Shown: positions 1 through 11,706 of the stretch, one piece after another
Numbering within the stretch: the first letter of the stretch is position 1
How the letters are laid out: each line of letters opens with the position of its first letter
Origin: Liopterus haemorrhoidalis
Lineage: Eukaryota; Arthropoda; Insecta; Coleoptera; Dytiscidae
Length of the DNA stretch: 64,000 nucleotides
Direction: 5' to 3'
NCBI GenBank assembly: GCA_963971575.1
Contig: OZ020611.1
Coordinates: 146,532,419-146,596,418, forward strand
Notes under the pieces: generated by a model
Told to the model about the DNA's origin: nothing
Seen by the model: only the letters and a program-made list of their open reading frames with translations
The model's database searches: none
Program-made: the position numbers and the translations under genes

Positions 1-1545
1 AACAATTTATCATTCTTTCAACACTGGTTTATGCAACGCCGCTCTACAGCTAGTAATCTATGCTACTTCACCCACTATGTTGCTTCAGCATTAGATAGAA
101 GAAGCCAAGTTGATGTCATATATACTGATTTTGCTAAAGCTTTCGATACCATTGACCACAATACCCTATTACTAAAACTTCATTCTTTTGCGCTCTCGCC
201 TTCTCTAATATCGTTATTGTCATCTTACCTTTTAAACCGTTCTCTTTTTGTTACTTTTCGAGGGCACAACACCTTACCTTTTTCTGTTACGTCAGGTGTT
301 CCACAAGGGTCAAACCTTGGACCTCTCCTCTTCTTAATGTTCATAAATGATATTAATGCCGTTATTTCTAGCGAGCATTTACTTTTGCAGATGATCTTAA
401 GATATTTAAAACAATTTCCTCTGTTGACGATTGCCATATACTCCAAAACGATCTTAAACGTATAAGTGATTGGTGTAATTCTAACCAACTTAAACTAAAT
501 TTATCTAAATGTAAAATTCTGTCTTTTACCCGTAAAACAACCCCCATCCATTACTCTTATGCTGTAGCTAATCACCATCTAACTCGATGTCATAATATTA
601 AAGACTTGGGAGTAGTGTTTGATAAAAACTCACATTTGATCTACACATAGATCATATGTGCGCCTCATCGTGTAAAATGCTTGGTTTTATTATTCGTAAT
701 ACCAGGACTTTTACTAACATTGCTCCCATCTTTACTTTGTACTATTCCTTTATTCGATCCAAACTTGAATATTGCTCAGTAGTCTGGGATCCAATATATA
801 ACGTCCAGAAGAAATCTTTGGAAAAGATCCAGCATAAATTTCTTAAATTCATTTATTTTAAAGTCATGGGATCTTACCCTCCTCCTGAACTTCCTTATGA
901 CTCCCTGCTTCAAATATTTTCAACCAAACCATTATACAAACGCCGAGAAATCAATTCATTGTCATTCTTAAAAAAATTAATATGTAATAAAATTGATGAT
1001 CCTGCACTTCTTCAACTTTTAAGTTTCCATACCCCCCATGCCCACACTCGTAACCCACTACTTTTTTACCTACCGCATGCGCGTACTAATCTCTTTCTTA
1101 AGTCCCCAATTAACCGCATGTGTTCATATCATCATTCAGATATTGAACATATTGATCTCTTTTAGTATCAATTCTTAATTTTCTTATTTTGATTTCTAAG
1201 CGTCTCAGTTCCTACGTTGCTCAGTTGGCCTTTGAACTATTTCTACTTTTATTTTTACATTTTTAACTTATTTATTTTTTATTCTTTTTATTTTATTATT
1301 ATTTTTTTTATCTATCTTTTTTTTTTAATTTACATTATTGTTTCATTACCTTTATGTTATTGCCATATTATTTATGTTTTACATTTTATTGTATTATATT
1401 TTATTTTATATTTATGAACTTTTTTTTGTATTATATGTATTAGACTTAGGAAACTACTTAAACTCATATATTACACTGTAACTTTAAATATGATATTACC
1501 ATGTACCTGTCCGTATTTGGATTCTTTCCGTAGGACAGATGTAAA

Positions 1546-1577
<32 letters not shown>

Positions 1578-1580
1578 ACA
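1..1580 (+). mobile_element. Jockey-type LINE relic (RT domain to 3' tail)
   Basis: The left edge opens inside a reverse transcriptase. A finger-region motif reads QHWFMQRRST. It is followed by RT motif A (YTDFAKAFDTIDH, about position 120) and motif B (SGVPQGSNLGPLLFLMFIND, about 290-350). Motif C (FADDLKIF) is in another frame, so a frameshift lies near 385. The downstream DLGVVFDKN segment and the next open stretch (656-1165) are again in different frames, with a second shift near 635. The open stretch ends at a stop near 1165. A T-rich 3' UTR runs to a run of (TAAA) units at about 1545-1580, a usual LINE tail. This is a dead copy; its 5' part lies outside the window. Clade (jockey/CR1 group) is inferred from motif style only. 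Confidence 0.85.
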
Positions 1581-1595
1581 ACTTTGTGAACACGC

Positions 1596-2213
1596 ACACA
1601 GTCGTTCTTGCAATTTCATAATGGACTGTAAACTTGAGCAGAAAGCTAACAGCAAAATCCACGTAAACAAAGCAAATCTGGAACTGAGACGACGCAGAGA
1701 TCAAACACCAGTCTTTGGTGTGGAAGAGCCCAGGATGTCCAAGACTAAAGAAGGCGAGACAAGTCAAACTCATGGCCAAAAACACGTTCATCGTTTTCTT
1801 TCACATTTGCGGCATTATGCATCGTGAAACTTTACTGTGAAGGTGTCTAAGAGAGGACATTCGACCCAAAATGATCTGAACTGTGGTTCAAAGGCAATAA
1901 ATGTTCCATCACGGCAATACATCTACCCACATTGCGTTAAAAACGCGTTACTCGTTCAGCTATAACATGATCGTTGCTCCTCAAAATATTTGTCAGATTT
2001 GGCTCCCACCAACTTCTTCCTCATCCCAAAGATGAAGCTCAAGCTGAAGGGTAGCCGTTTTGATACTGTAGATGAATTCCAGCTTCAGTCGTAGAAGGGA
2101 AAAGGCACACTTAAAGAACAGGATTTTCAAAAATGTATCCAACAGTGGGAGAAAAAATGCTGGGAGAAGTATATCGCAGCATAAGGGAACTAATTTAAGG
2201 GGGTGATCAACAT
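1596..2213 (+). mobile_element. Mariner transposase relic, frameshifted
   Basis: A start-like segment MDCKLEQKANSK (1621) matches the N-terminal region of mariner transposases. KKARQVKLMAKNTF, in another frame at about 1750, matches the block before the first catalytic region. DLAPTNFFLIPKMKLKLKG (about 1995-2050) is the region of the third catalytic Asp, followed by the FDTVDEF and DFQKCIQQWEKKCW C-terminal block (2050-2190). Several stops and shifts and missing middle sequence show it is dead. No clear terminal inverted repeats were found. Confidence 0.8.
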
Positions 2214-2700
2214 TTTTTTGTATGACATAAAAATCCGTATACTGTCACTTCGTCCGTCTGTCTGTAGGTAGAAAGTGAGGCAAAACAACTAGACCTATAT
2301 AAATGAAATTTGACACGCATATACAATTCTTTAACGCTCATATAGGAAAAATACTGAGACCAAAAAATCACACTGCCCGAAGAACATAAACAAATTTGTA
2401 TTCAACGAAAAACTAAATATTTTTTAAATTTTCGATTAAGGCATTAAATAAAATTTCTTAAAACATAGATAAACGAGCTAAATTTTATTTTTGAGAAAAT
2501 AAATATTATTTTAAGCTATTTCTGCCATAGATGTGTCAATGCAACAACTTCTGTCCCACGCCCAAATTCTCAGAAGGCTAGATTCAAAAATCTGAAAAAA
2601 AAAATCGTATTAATTTACAATGATGGGAACCAAAATAGTTCAACAGAAATTTTTGATCAGATCAGTCTCCTTTCGTGTAATTTCTTTAATATTTCATTCT
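2214..2700 (-). repeat. Diverged copy of dispersed repeat family B
   Basis: Read on the minus strand this matches the family B copies at 24 and 42 kb: a step like 'ctattttggttcccatcat', then a stretch ending in a 'gtcaaagagttgtataagc'-like block and a short remnant of the CAGA array (ccgtctgtctgt at about 2250-2262). It lacks the long array and the tRNA-like segment and is the most diverged copy. Confidence 0.55.
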
Positions 2701-3291
2701 CGTTAATAAACATGGTCGCCTAAAAGCAAATGTATTTATTAGTGGCTACGTAGAGATTTTCAGTGTCAATACGTAAAGATTTAATATATCTCATAAATAA
2801 CATTATGTACCCAACTGTTGTAAAATTATCTAATTCTACCACAGATTTAGTATGTGTCCGTTTATTTTTCGAGCGACTGATAACTTCACCTCTAGATTGC
2901 TGTACAGCATTTTTATTAATTTTTGAAATGCTGACGTCTAATGCTGGAGCAACTCATTACAACGTTAATAAATAATTATTTTTCTAAAAATATTCAAGTG
3001 AAAAGATCACAGATATAAACAAAAATTAATAGTTACATCTTTTACACATTTCAGATCTATTAAAGGCCCATCATTATCTCGCTCTTCTTTGGGCGCGGCT
3101 ACTAAGAGCTTTCAGCATATTTATTATAATAATGTTTGGTAAAATTCAATATAAAACGTAAGCATAACCTCACTCGTTCTAACGTCAAAAAATTGCGACA
3201 AAACGCGAGTGTAATGTGACAACGTTGGAAAGGGGTACCACTCTATAAATGACAAATGTAACAACTGAATAATGCTAAAAATTTAGGTGTA
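2701..3291. other. AT-rich interval without recognised feature
   Basis: No transposon end, RNA gene or convincing coding segment was recognised. A 70-codon open stretch (2763-2975) has no recognisable motif and is probably chance. Confidence 0.5.
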
Positions 3292-3589
3292 TAAGCTGTT
3301 CACTTTTGTAAGAACAAACTAAATCTGGTTATTTTGGTTACTTTTATAGTGTATTACTGACTTAAAATGTCAATTAAAAATATTCCTTACGCTGTAAAAC
3401 CGACTTTTGGTTGATAAGGTTATGATCATTATAATTAAGATATCATTTTTCATTATGACATATGTCAAATGGATCGACATTTTAAAAAAGTGACATTTTT
3501 TAATACCAACATGACATAAAGCTTCAAAGGTGTGAACTATTGAAAACAAAATTTCCTGTTAGTTTGTTCTTACAAAAGTGAACTGCTTA
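3292..3589. mobile_element. MITE with about 31-bp terminal inverted repeats, TA duplication
   Basis: The left end begins TAAGCTGTTCACTTTTGTAA and the right end is its near-perfect reverse complement (one mismatch in the first 30). TA flanks both sides (3290-3291 and 3590-3591). That pattern fits a Tc1/mariner-type non-autonomous element. No transposase remains. A partial second copy, reversed, is at about 25676-25765. Confidence 0.8.
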
Positions 3590-3674
3590 TATTTAATTTT
3601 GACATTGGTAATTAAATTAACCAAGTGTGACGTCATCTCATTGTTATGGTAAATGGACTTTAGTAATAGTATTT

Positions 3675-4506
3675 ATGGTCTATTTCAAAGTAGAAAAATG
3701 TGTGTAAGAGGATAGGAGCTGCTTGTCCTTGCTTCGGATTGGTTTAGATCGTCATCCCTATTACACTGTAAAAATATTATTTTTAGTCCAAGTTGACAGA
3801 TGTTCAGTGTCGTACATTGGAAATATATATTATTTATATTATTTAATTTTTCTCATATATTTTGTTATTATTTACATATTTAGACTTTTATTTATATTCT
3901 TAGGCGTAGATTTTATGGAGAAAATTCTCCATGTAATTTGTTTTTACGCAGTTATATATTTTTTAGGTTATCTGACATATAAATATTTTTTGACACTTGA
4001 CAATTAACATATCAAGAGAGAGGACTAATGTGAGGCCAAAAGACAGCCCAGTTGATTGTGCCCAAAGAAAAAGTTATTGATATAATTTTTAGACCTTCAT
4101 ATATACATATATTTTTAATTTTTATTTACAATAATTATTTAAATAAGAAACTTTAGCTCTGAAGATATATTGTTTGTTTCATTGCTTTGTTTAAATTCTT
4201 TTAGCCAAATCTCTCTTTTTATATATAGTACATAATTATTAAACATAATATTTTTTTAAATTTTTCAAATTTCCAATTAAACTGAATTTATGTCGTATAA
4301 ATAACGTAAGTGTATTATCTGCCTTGTTTATTTCAATATCTTATTAACCATTTATATATTTTAAAAAAATCACTTGCTAACCCAGTTGCTACGCCCATGC
4401 CCTAGTTGTAACTTATTTTAAATTTCCCGCTATACTGTATTTGATCAGTGTAAATCGTACTCGGTTCGCAGCGCTATCTACTTTTTTCTACTTTGAAATA
4501 GACCAT
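3675..4506. mobile_element. Unclassified 832-bp inverted-repeat element with 13-bp flanking repeat
   Basis: The ends are a perfect 24-bp inverted repeat (3675-3698 and 4483-4506; starts ATGGTCTATTTCAAAG). Immediately outside lie direct repeats AGTAATAGTATTT (3662-3674) and AGTAATAATATTT (4507-4519), 12 of 13 identical, which look like a target-site duplication. The interior is AT-rich. The one open stretch (3723-4007, 94 codons, very hydrophobic) resembles no family I know. A 13-bp duplication is unusual for the common DNA transposons. Confidence 0.6.
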
Positions 4507-4638
4507 AGTAATAATATTTATTATCATGTTTGATATCTTACGACGTTTACATTTATCATTACATATGCACATTACATATTGCCACAGGTAAGATATTTTC
4601 CTGTCCCGGTGATAAATGTAAAAAGCGGATTTGTTATA

Positions 4639-4971
4639 CAGTGGTACCTCGGTTTTCGTCGATAATCCGTCCGAAAACAAGCGTTGAAATCCGAAACCGA
4701 CGAAAATAGAGGCAATTATTTTCATATGCATCGCAATCAATAAAAAAAAACACAAAAACACTAACACTGGAAAGCAATGGAATTGTTTGGCTAGACGGGC
4801 GGGCTAGATGCTCATACAACGAGAAACAACGCAACACTGCGTAGCGCGTGGGTCGCGGTACGCCGACGAAATCCGAGGCAATCAACGAAAACCGAGACAA
4901 AAATTTTCGCGAAAAATCGACGAAAACTGAAACCGATGATACCGATGATAACGAAAACCGAGGTACGACTG
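4639..4971. mobile_element. Tigger/pogo-like MITE
   Basis: Terminal inverted repeats CAGTGGTACCTCGGTTTTCG (left) and CAGTCGTACCTCGGTTTTCG (right, reversed) are flanked by TA (4637-4638 and 4972-4973). CAGTGGTACCTCG is typical of Tigger-like mariner elements. The interior is rich in short ACGAAAACCGA-type repeats. It is non-autonomous. Confidence 0.85.
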
Positions 4972-5239
4972 TACTTGCATTTAACATTTTGGCGCCTCCG
5001 CTACAGGCAAGCACCTGCTTCACCTATGCGTAACGCCGGCGCTGCATACCTACCTATTGCTGACATAACGATAAACAAAATTTTAAAACAATAAAATAGA
5101 GACATATCTAAATGATCTAAGAGATAAGAAACAGAGGAAATTTAATATTTAGTATTAAGCACAATTATTGCTAAAATTTATATTAAAAAAATCATCAGAA
5201 TTGTATAGATAATTCTTAGTTAATATTTCTTACATTTTG

Positions 5240-5840
5240 GTCTTCAATAACGTGTATGATAAATTTGTGTGTGTACCTGGAAGATGTTTAAAGAAGATAG
5301 CTGCCAAATATATACCCTTTCTAGATTTGGATAACCTAAGTCTAGGCAGTGATGTTGCCACCAGAGCGAACACTCCTTACCAAGCCTCGAGGATACGACT
5401 ATATATTTGTTAGAATTTTCTTTAACATATACCAGATACACAAACAGTACAGATATACAGATATGAACAAACAATACAGATATGAACAAACTATATATTG
5501 TTATAATGTTACAATTCCTAAAAAGCTCTCGGCAGTGGTACCTGTTGTTTAAAATTCTGACGTTTTTGGAGTAGAAAAATGTTGTTGACTGACGAACTTA
5601 TATCCCAATGAATGATTCCGTACGTTAGGTGCGACTGAAAAGTAGCATAATAAAACATAAGGAAAATATTCAGAAGATTTCAGCCTAATGAACGCGTAAA
5701 TTACCCTTTTAAGAACGTTGACCAAATAGTTGATGTGATCATGCCAGCTAAGTTGACTGTCGATGTGAATTTCGAGAAATTTAATTGGCCCCCAAACTAA
5801 ATATTAATGTTAATATTGCGATTGACCATAAATTGTTAAC
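5240..5840 (-). mobile_element. LINE relic, RT C-terminal part
   Basis: Minus-strand translation across several frames gives FLEIHIDSQLSWHDHINYLV (about 5690-5790), HLTYGIIHWD (about 5605-5630) and LVYVKENSNKYIV (about 5410). These are the steps 'LGV-ID--L-W--HI', 'S-L-YGI--W' and '-YVKEN---' seen after the RT domain in jockey/CR1-group elements. Many stops and shifts are present. The ends were not resolved. Confidence 0.65.
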
Positions 5841-5895
5841 AGACATTATCAGTAAGCTTGTTTGGGAGATCATTGACATAAACAATGAAAAAAAA

Positions 5896-6848
5896 ATCAG
5901 CTGTGGCCACCACCATCATAAAGTACTTATATAAATTATATTCTAGCAGCAGAGTAGAAATAACTTGACCTAATATTTTCTAACAGAGATATTATTTATC
6001 ATGACCATGGAAACGTTACATATAAATATGAAAAAATTGAGACTTGAAAAAATTGAGACTTGAAAAAATTTAGACTTGAAAAAATTTCGAAAAATTTTAC
6101 AGAAATTTCGTTTTATCAAAAAACGTTTCAAATAAAAGTTATTAGTTATTGGTTTTATAGCAACTTTTGTTTAATAATTTTTTTCGAGATATTTTTCTGT
6201 TGTGAAATATTCGTAAAAATCTTAAAATCGACACGAGTAAACTCCCATTTTTAGTCAACCGATTTTTACCAAAAGTTTATCAAAAGTGCCATTGATGGCA
6301 GAAGCTTAAATCTGAAGTTTCATAAAAATCCTTTCAGCCGAATTTGCTCTGCACATGTACACAGACGGACAGACGGACAGACGGACAGACGGACAGACGG
6401 ACAGACGGACAGACGGACAGACGGACAGACGGACAGACGGACAGACGGACAGACGGACAGACGGACAGACGGACAGACGGACAGACGGACAGACGGACAG
6501 ACGGACAGACGGACAGACGGACAGACGGACAGACGGACAGACGGACAGACGGACAGACGGACAGACGGACAGACGGACAGACGGACAGACGGACAGACGG
6601 ACAGACGGACAGACGGACAGACGGACAGACGGACAGACGGACAGACGGACAGACGGACGGACGGACGGACGGACGGACGGACGGACGGACGGACGGACGG
6701 ACGGACGGACGGACGGACAGACAAACATCATGCTAAAAATAGTCAGAACGTTATGTAGGGACCTCAATTCGTGGAGATCCATCGAAATATCGAAACGTCA
6801 AAATTGGTATGATCACAATACCTCCCTTATATATGTTGGTGGTCGGTA
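5896..6848 (-). mobile_element. HINE/DINE-like element A, copy 1 (microsatellite-expanded)
   Basis: One of four copies of a Helentron-like non-autonomous element. On the minus strand it starts at the ACCGACC subterminal repeat (about 6840). A very large GACA/GACG array follows, and it ends in the truncated stem-loop region near 5900. Flanking unique parts match the copies at 20.2, 33.9 and 48.0 kb. The element has no protein-coding sequence; apparent ORFs inside the array are repeat translations. The stem-loop has lost its pairing arm here, leaving ctgtggccaccacc. Confidence 0.8.
6357..6718. repeat. Microsatellite: 8-bp ACAGACGG array then GACG array
   Basis: About 37 units of ACAGACGG (6357 to about 6655) pass into about 16 units of GACG (to 6718). 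The sister element copies have only short or mixed arrays at the same place, so the higher-order 8-mer arose by expansion of two neighbouring 4-mers in this copy. All frames are open because 8 bp units of this composition contain no stop codon. Confidence 0.95.
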
Positions 6849-6849
6849 A

Positions 6850-7845
6850 AACCCCAAAATTTCAACCTGTCAAACTCCCCTGTTAACTCTAGGTGATTCA
6901 ACGAGACGTTATTAGGGAAGATAATGATAATTGTTTTTTATGATATAAAGGGCAAAATATTAATACTTATTGCAGAGTCAAACGATAAATACCGCTTACT
7001 ATTACAATCTCCCTAAAGATCAGTTGGGGCGCTAGCGGGGGTCCGGGGGAGGGCTCCGAGCTGCTAAAGACCTCTGGGACAATCGCTGGCCCGTAAACAT
7101 TCCGAAAATATGTAGATGAAAGCACTTTTGTAACAGGAAAATGTGAGTCCTCATAATATTCGCTCGACTAAGGGTACTATCGATGAACTGAACTGGGAAT
7201 TGGTGCCCTTTTCAGCTTATTTACTTCGAGGATAGTGTTATAATTCACTGAATGAGGTAAAAACGGCAATCCAAAAATGAATTCCGAAAACTTTTTGTCA
7301 ATTATTTGAAATCGTGTTAAAATATTAATTCATAGATGAAATAAGTATATTGCCTTAAGAAGATCATTAGAAAAAAGTCAGATAAACGATGACAAAAAAG
7401 ATTTTATGACCCACCGTAGCTTAGTTCTTGTAGCTATTGTTAAATAATTTTATTTATCTAGCACAATAAAAAGAGTTGGCCAAGAATTAAAACATCTGAT
7501 TCATTTATTCAAACCCACTATAATTATCGTAATGTGTTAACACTGTTAAACACTTATTACATCATTTACACAGCCGATGTTCACCAGACCAAAACACAAT
7601 ATAAACTTTTATTATGTCTTTTAATCAATTCAAGAAATTAAACCTTATTTATTTTACTTTTGTAAGAAGGGATCATTTAAACAAAATAAAAATTATTAAA
7701 TGTAAGTGGAGAGTGAAAAATTGCATTACTTTTTGCATTAATTTTTGCCCTACTACGTAATTAAATACTTCTGTTAATTTTTAGGATTTCGTAGATAAAA
7801 CCAAGAATGTTTTCATGAGGAGGGGGGGTTAAAAAAGGACAATGG
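6850..7845. other. AT-rich interval without recognised feature
   Basis: A short GC-rich patch (about 7030-7095, with gcgctagcgggggtccgg) resembles the sub-terminal sequence of the hAT-like elements near 17 and 27 kb, but no pair of ends was found. The rest shows nothing recognisable. Confidence 0.4.
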
Positions 7846-7868
7846 ATTGAAATGATGACAAAAAAATA

Positions 7869-9197
7869 TATATTTATTTATTTTAGTTAGGTTACCCAAC
7901 AGAACCATTTGTAAAAACGGTTCCTATAACAGGGTGACACAACAAAATACATTACAGAAAAAATAATTTTATAAAGTACGTTGTACAAATATCAAATTAA
8001 ACAAAAGTAAAGAAAAATAAAAACATATACAAATTGTTATAAATTTTCAAAACAGTATTTCTTGAAACATTGCAATGAGCAGGCATAAACATCCATACCA
8101 GGGTCGATTTTGTTGAAATAGCTAGACATTCTAGCTATCGGAGAATTCAGTCCCAAATTACTCAAATAAATGGAATTAATGAATATGTGTCTACCATGTT
8201 CTTTAAAATTTTGTATAGCAACGTAAGATCTAAAATAATGCGTCTGGAACGTAAGCTATTTAAATTGTAAAAAATAAGATTATCTTTGTAAAATCTGTAA
8301 TACTGACGTCTATTGAATTTAAAGTTTAACCTGTCTATAAATTTCTTTTGCACTCTCTCAATTTGTTCAATATAGACATTGTACTGAAGATTCCATATTG
8401 TGCTGGGAAATTCCAAATGGATTCTAACCAGACTATTATAAAGAATAATGAGTGGTTTTGGATCAGTAAATTCATTGGCAGCTCTAAAAGCCCTTCGCAC
8501 AATTCGACAAATGTGCCGATCAAAAATTAGTTTTGAGTCTAGGATGATACCGAGATCCTTAACTTCGGCTACAGTTTTCAAAGGAGATCCATACAGACTA
8601 TAATTGAAAATAAACACTAAAATTTCTAGTAAAATTGATTAAACTACATTTACTAGGGTTAAGAGTCAGTTTGTTTCTGTCACAATAATCACACAAACTG
8701 TGTAAGTCGTTTTGGAGTTCCTGACAATCTCTACCTTGGTGACACAATTGTATAATTTTAAGTCATCAGCATATAAAAGAAATTGAGAATTTATAAAACA
8801 ATAACCAATATCACTGATAAATATCGAAAAGAGCAGAGGACCAAGGTGCGAGCCCTGTGGAACACCAGAGGTGCTAGGGGAAGTTACTGACTCGAAATTA
8901 TTAATAGCAACAAACTGACTGTTTTTGAGATACGACTCAAGCCAACGAAGCAGGTTTCCACAGATACAGAATTCCTACAATTTAGTCAATAGTGTTGGAT
9001 GATGAACTTCATAAAAGGCTTTGGAGAAATCCGTGTAAATAGCAGAAACCTGATGTTTACGATCTAGACATTCAGTAACATATTGTACGAAGGGAACTAA
9101 GTTCGATTGTACTGACCTACCATTATAGAACCCGTGTTGCTGCTGCGGTATGTATTGTTGTGTTAAGAAAAAAAAGTTGTTCCACATTGAAGTATGT
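7869..9197 (-). mobile_element. 5'-truncated LINE with target-site duplication
   Basis: Minus-strand RT begins with QHGFYNGRSVQSNL (about 9130) and motif A YTDFSKAFYEVHH (about 9030). A motif B region (about 8830-8900) is out of frame. The thumb/C-terminal part (8617-8162; VKDLGIILDSKLIFDRHI, then WNLQYNVYIEQIERVQKKFI) follows. The 3' UTR ends near 7870 in a TAAATAAATA-type tail. Direct repeats at 7846-7868 and 9198-9220 match at 22 of 23 positions and flank the element as a target duplication. It is dead: motif C is not in frame and the 5' half is missing. Confidence 0.85.
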
Positions 9198-9339
9198 ATT
9201 GAAGTGATGACAAAAAAATAATACGGATTGAAGTGATGATAAAAAAAGGGAAAACGGATCGAAGTGAAAAATCCGGCTTCATGGGGAAATTCTGATCCGT
9301 CTCCCCAACCCATAACTGCCTACACCAATGAAGAAACCT

Positions 9340-9720
9340 TTAAACTGTCACTCATGTGTTTGTTTGTCTGTACAATAGAAATTGTAACCAAAAGGATGAA
9401 CCTACAGAATTGAACTTTAGCATAGATATACAAGTCTTGGACTCACAGAAAACAAAAAATACTACGCACAAAAAATATGACCAAATATGTATACATATGA
9501 GCATAAAATAAAAGCTCTTTATAATGGACATAATTTTATTGTGCAAAAAAATATTGTTTTTTCTTTTAATTGAAAGTGGGGTATCAAATAATAGACATAA
9601 ATTAACAAACGGAAAAACAAAATAATATTAATATTTTACCGCAAATATTACAAAAAAAAAATTGTCAAAATCTTTTTTGTCCCTCCTTACTTCTCAAATG
9701 ACATCAGATACAGATTTTGT
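9340..9720 (-). repeat. Diverged copy of repeat family B
   Basis: On the minus strand it shows the family order: a 'gggtatcaaat'-like step, then a 'atgaccaagtcttg'/'aaatt..tagc' block and a short tgtctgt remnant at 9361-9371. The array is almost absent and the tRNA-like part is missing. Confidence 0.5.
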
Positions 9721-10294
9721 TTTGTTTGTATTTTTGAGATAATGTATATTTTTTAATTAATGTGCGGTTAAATGAAAGTTCTTAGATTTAAATCAATGGG
9801 CCCAACATTTTTAAAAATTGTTGATTTTCTTGCGATTGTGGTAAAAGATATTGTTCCAGACATTTAGTATTTTGTTGGCCTGTTTCACTTATTAAATACC
9901 TACGAAAAGTGGTGTATTTGGTCCGCACTGGAACAATGTTCCAGTACTTTTTTGAAGAGACTAAACAAATTTAGGAACTTTTTTCTAAATGTTATAAGAT
10001 ACATATAATAGACAATGAATTTATTTATACACTTATTATTATGAAAAAATAGCATAATCAAGAGAGTAAGGGGGAGAAATAATATCTATTTTACGCATTG
10101 CCACTAAAAATATATATTAATAGCAATTTTTAATCTGTTTTGAATATGTAATTTTTAACAATACTCTGATGGAATTTCTCTTACTTCATTTCTTGAAAGA
10201 GAAATACATTTAACAATATTTATTTTAATTTTTTTTCACGAATGGGATGTTTGATCACACTAGACGAGTGCAGCAATCCCATGCGTGTATTTTA
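9721..10294. other. AT-rich interval without recognised feature
   Basis: No ends, repeats or coding motifs recognised. Confidence 0.4.
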
Positions 10295-11150
10295 ATATTT
10301 AATAAATAAATAAATAATAATTTATTGACAAAATTACACGTAATGTGTTTTAAGTTAGTCAGAAATACATACTTAGGTCATACAATAATAAAATTTATAA
10401 AAACACGTTGCAAAAACACATTTACATTTATAAGTTAAAAATTACCATTTTACAGTCTTAAAATTAAAATTAGTAATCTTCCACTTTATAAAAAGGATGC
10501 TGTATAAGAAAATGTTTCTTTTTATTTTTAAATATTTCTATGGAGTTTGATTTGACTTCTGTTGGTAACACATTTAAGAATTTAATTGAGTAATAGTTGC
10601 TACAATTTCTTGTTTTTGATAATCTAGTATAAACAGGGTAGATTTTTGTTTGATTTCTTGTGTTGTAAGAATGTAACTGCTCAACAGTAGTGTACGATCC
10701 AACATTTGTAAATCCGTAGAGGAGACACTGATAAATATAAAGGGATGGCAGAGTAATTATATTTAGACTGATAAAATGTTCCTTGCATTCTGCTTTGTAG
10801 GATACTCCCGTGATTATCCTTATTAAGCGTCTTTGCAATTTAAAAATATAAATAGAGCGTAAGATATCTGGGACTGGAATAGCGCGTAGTAAGAAATACG
10901 TAAAATATTCACCGACACTCAGTTCACTAAATTCCTGAAAAGATATATACTACTACATAATTTTCTTGATAACACAGACACGTGTTTATCCCATTTAAGA
11001 GTTGGGTCTATTTGAACACCTAGGAAAGTTGTTATTACAGAAGCAGGGTTATTGAAATTATTATTTCTTAAAGTTACAAGTAAATTATTAGTTTTATTAA
11101 TATTTAGATACATAATATTTTTAAGACTGCAATTCGAAGAAACTCTAATT
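10295..11150 (-). mobile_element. LINE relic, RT C-terminal part to 3' tail
   Basis: Minus-strand segments are FLGVQIDPTLKWDKHVSVL (about 11020) and then LQRRLIRIITGVSYKAEC (about 10800). ITLPSLYIYQCLLY, HSYNTRNQTKIYPVYTRLSK and NYYSIKFLNVLP continue to a stop at 10470. The tail is AATAAATTATTATTTATTT-like near 10300. The HSYNTRN block is shared with the LINE at 49.0-49.6 kb and with the intact LINE ORF2 at 52 kb. A frameshift separates the two open pieces (10838/10919). Confidence 0.8.
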
Positions 11151-11706
11151 AAAAAAAAAGGACAAAACTAAAATTTTTAAATTTTTGGACTTAAGTTATC
11201 GAATTGACTTTAATTGTTTTTAATATACCTACTCTTCGATTCTTCTTTGGACTGCACGGACATGCCTGAAGTGCTTGGAAATGGTTCTGTTACCCTCATT
11301 AGTTCATGTAAGTCCATGGATATAGTGGTGTAGACCTCATTAGCCGATTTATTATGCTTATGGAAAGTGTGAAATAATGAAACGCTTATGATACTTTTTT
11401 TAACACTTTTTACATTTTTTATTTGTCACAATAAACACGCATTATATGCACAAAAACAAATGAAATATAGTACAGTTTTTTTAACAGTCGTAAAAAAATA
11501 GTATTGTTATATGCAGGATACATTGTACTTTTTAAAACAATTATACATTTATCAAGTTATTATATTTGTTGAAATATTTTCGTTACATAATTACAAATTA
11601 ATAATACTAACACTTATTATAATTTACTAATAAATCATCAATGATAATCAGATACACAATCATCAGCAAATAAAAAGTTCATATATTACACACAATATTT
11701 TTAAAC
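11151..11706. other. AT-rich interval without recognised feature
   Basis: Nothing recognised apart from AT-rich low-complexity sequence. Confidence 0.4.

Noticed and set aside
3723..4007. 94-codon hydrophobic ORF
   Set aside because: AT-driven codons (Tyr, Phe, Ile, Leu) in an inverted-repeat element and no family motif.
6306..6849. Long open frames on both strands (RTDGQTD / RLSVCPSV type proteins)
   Set aside because: They are translations of the ACAGACGG/GACG microsatellite within a HINE copy; similar frames recur at 24.3, 34.0 and 48.2 kb for the same reason.
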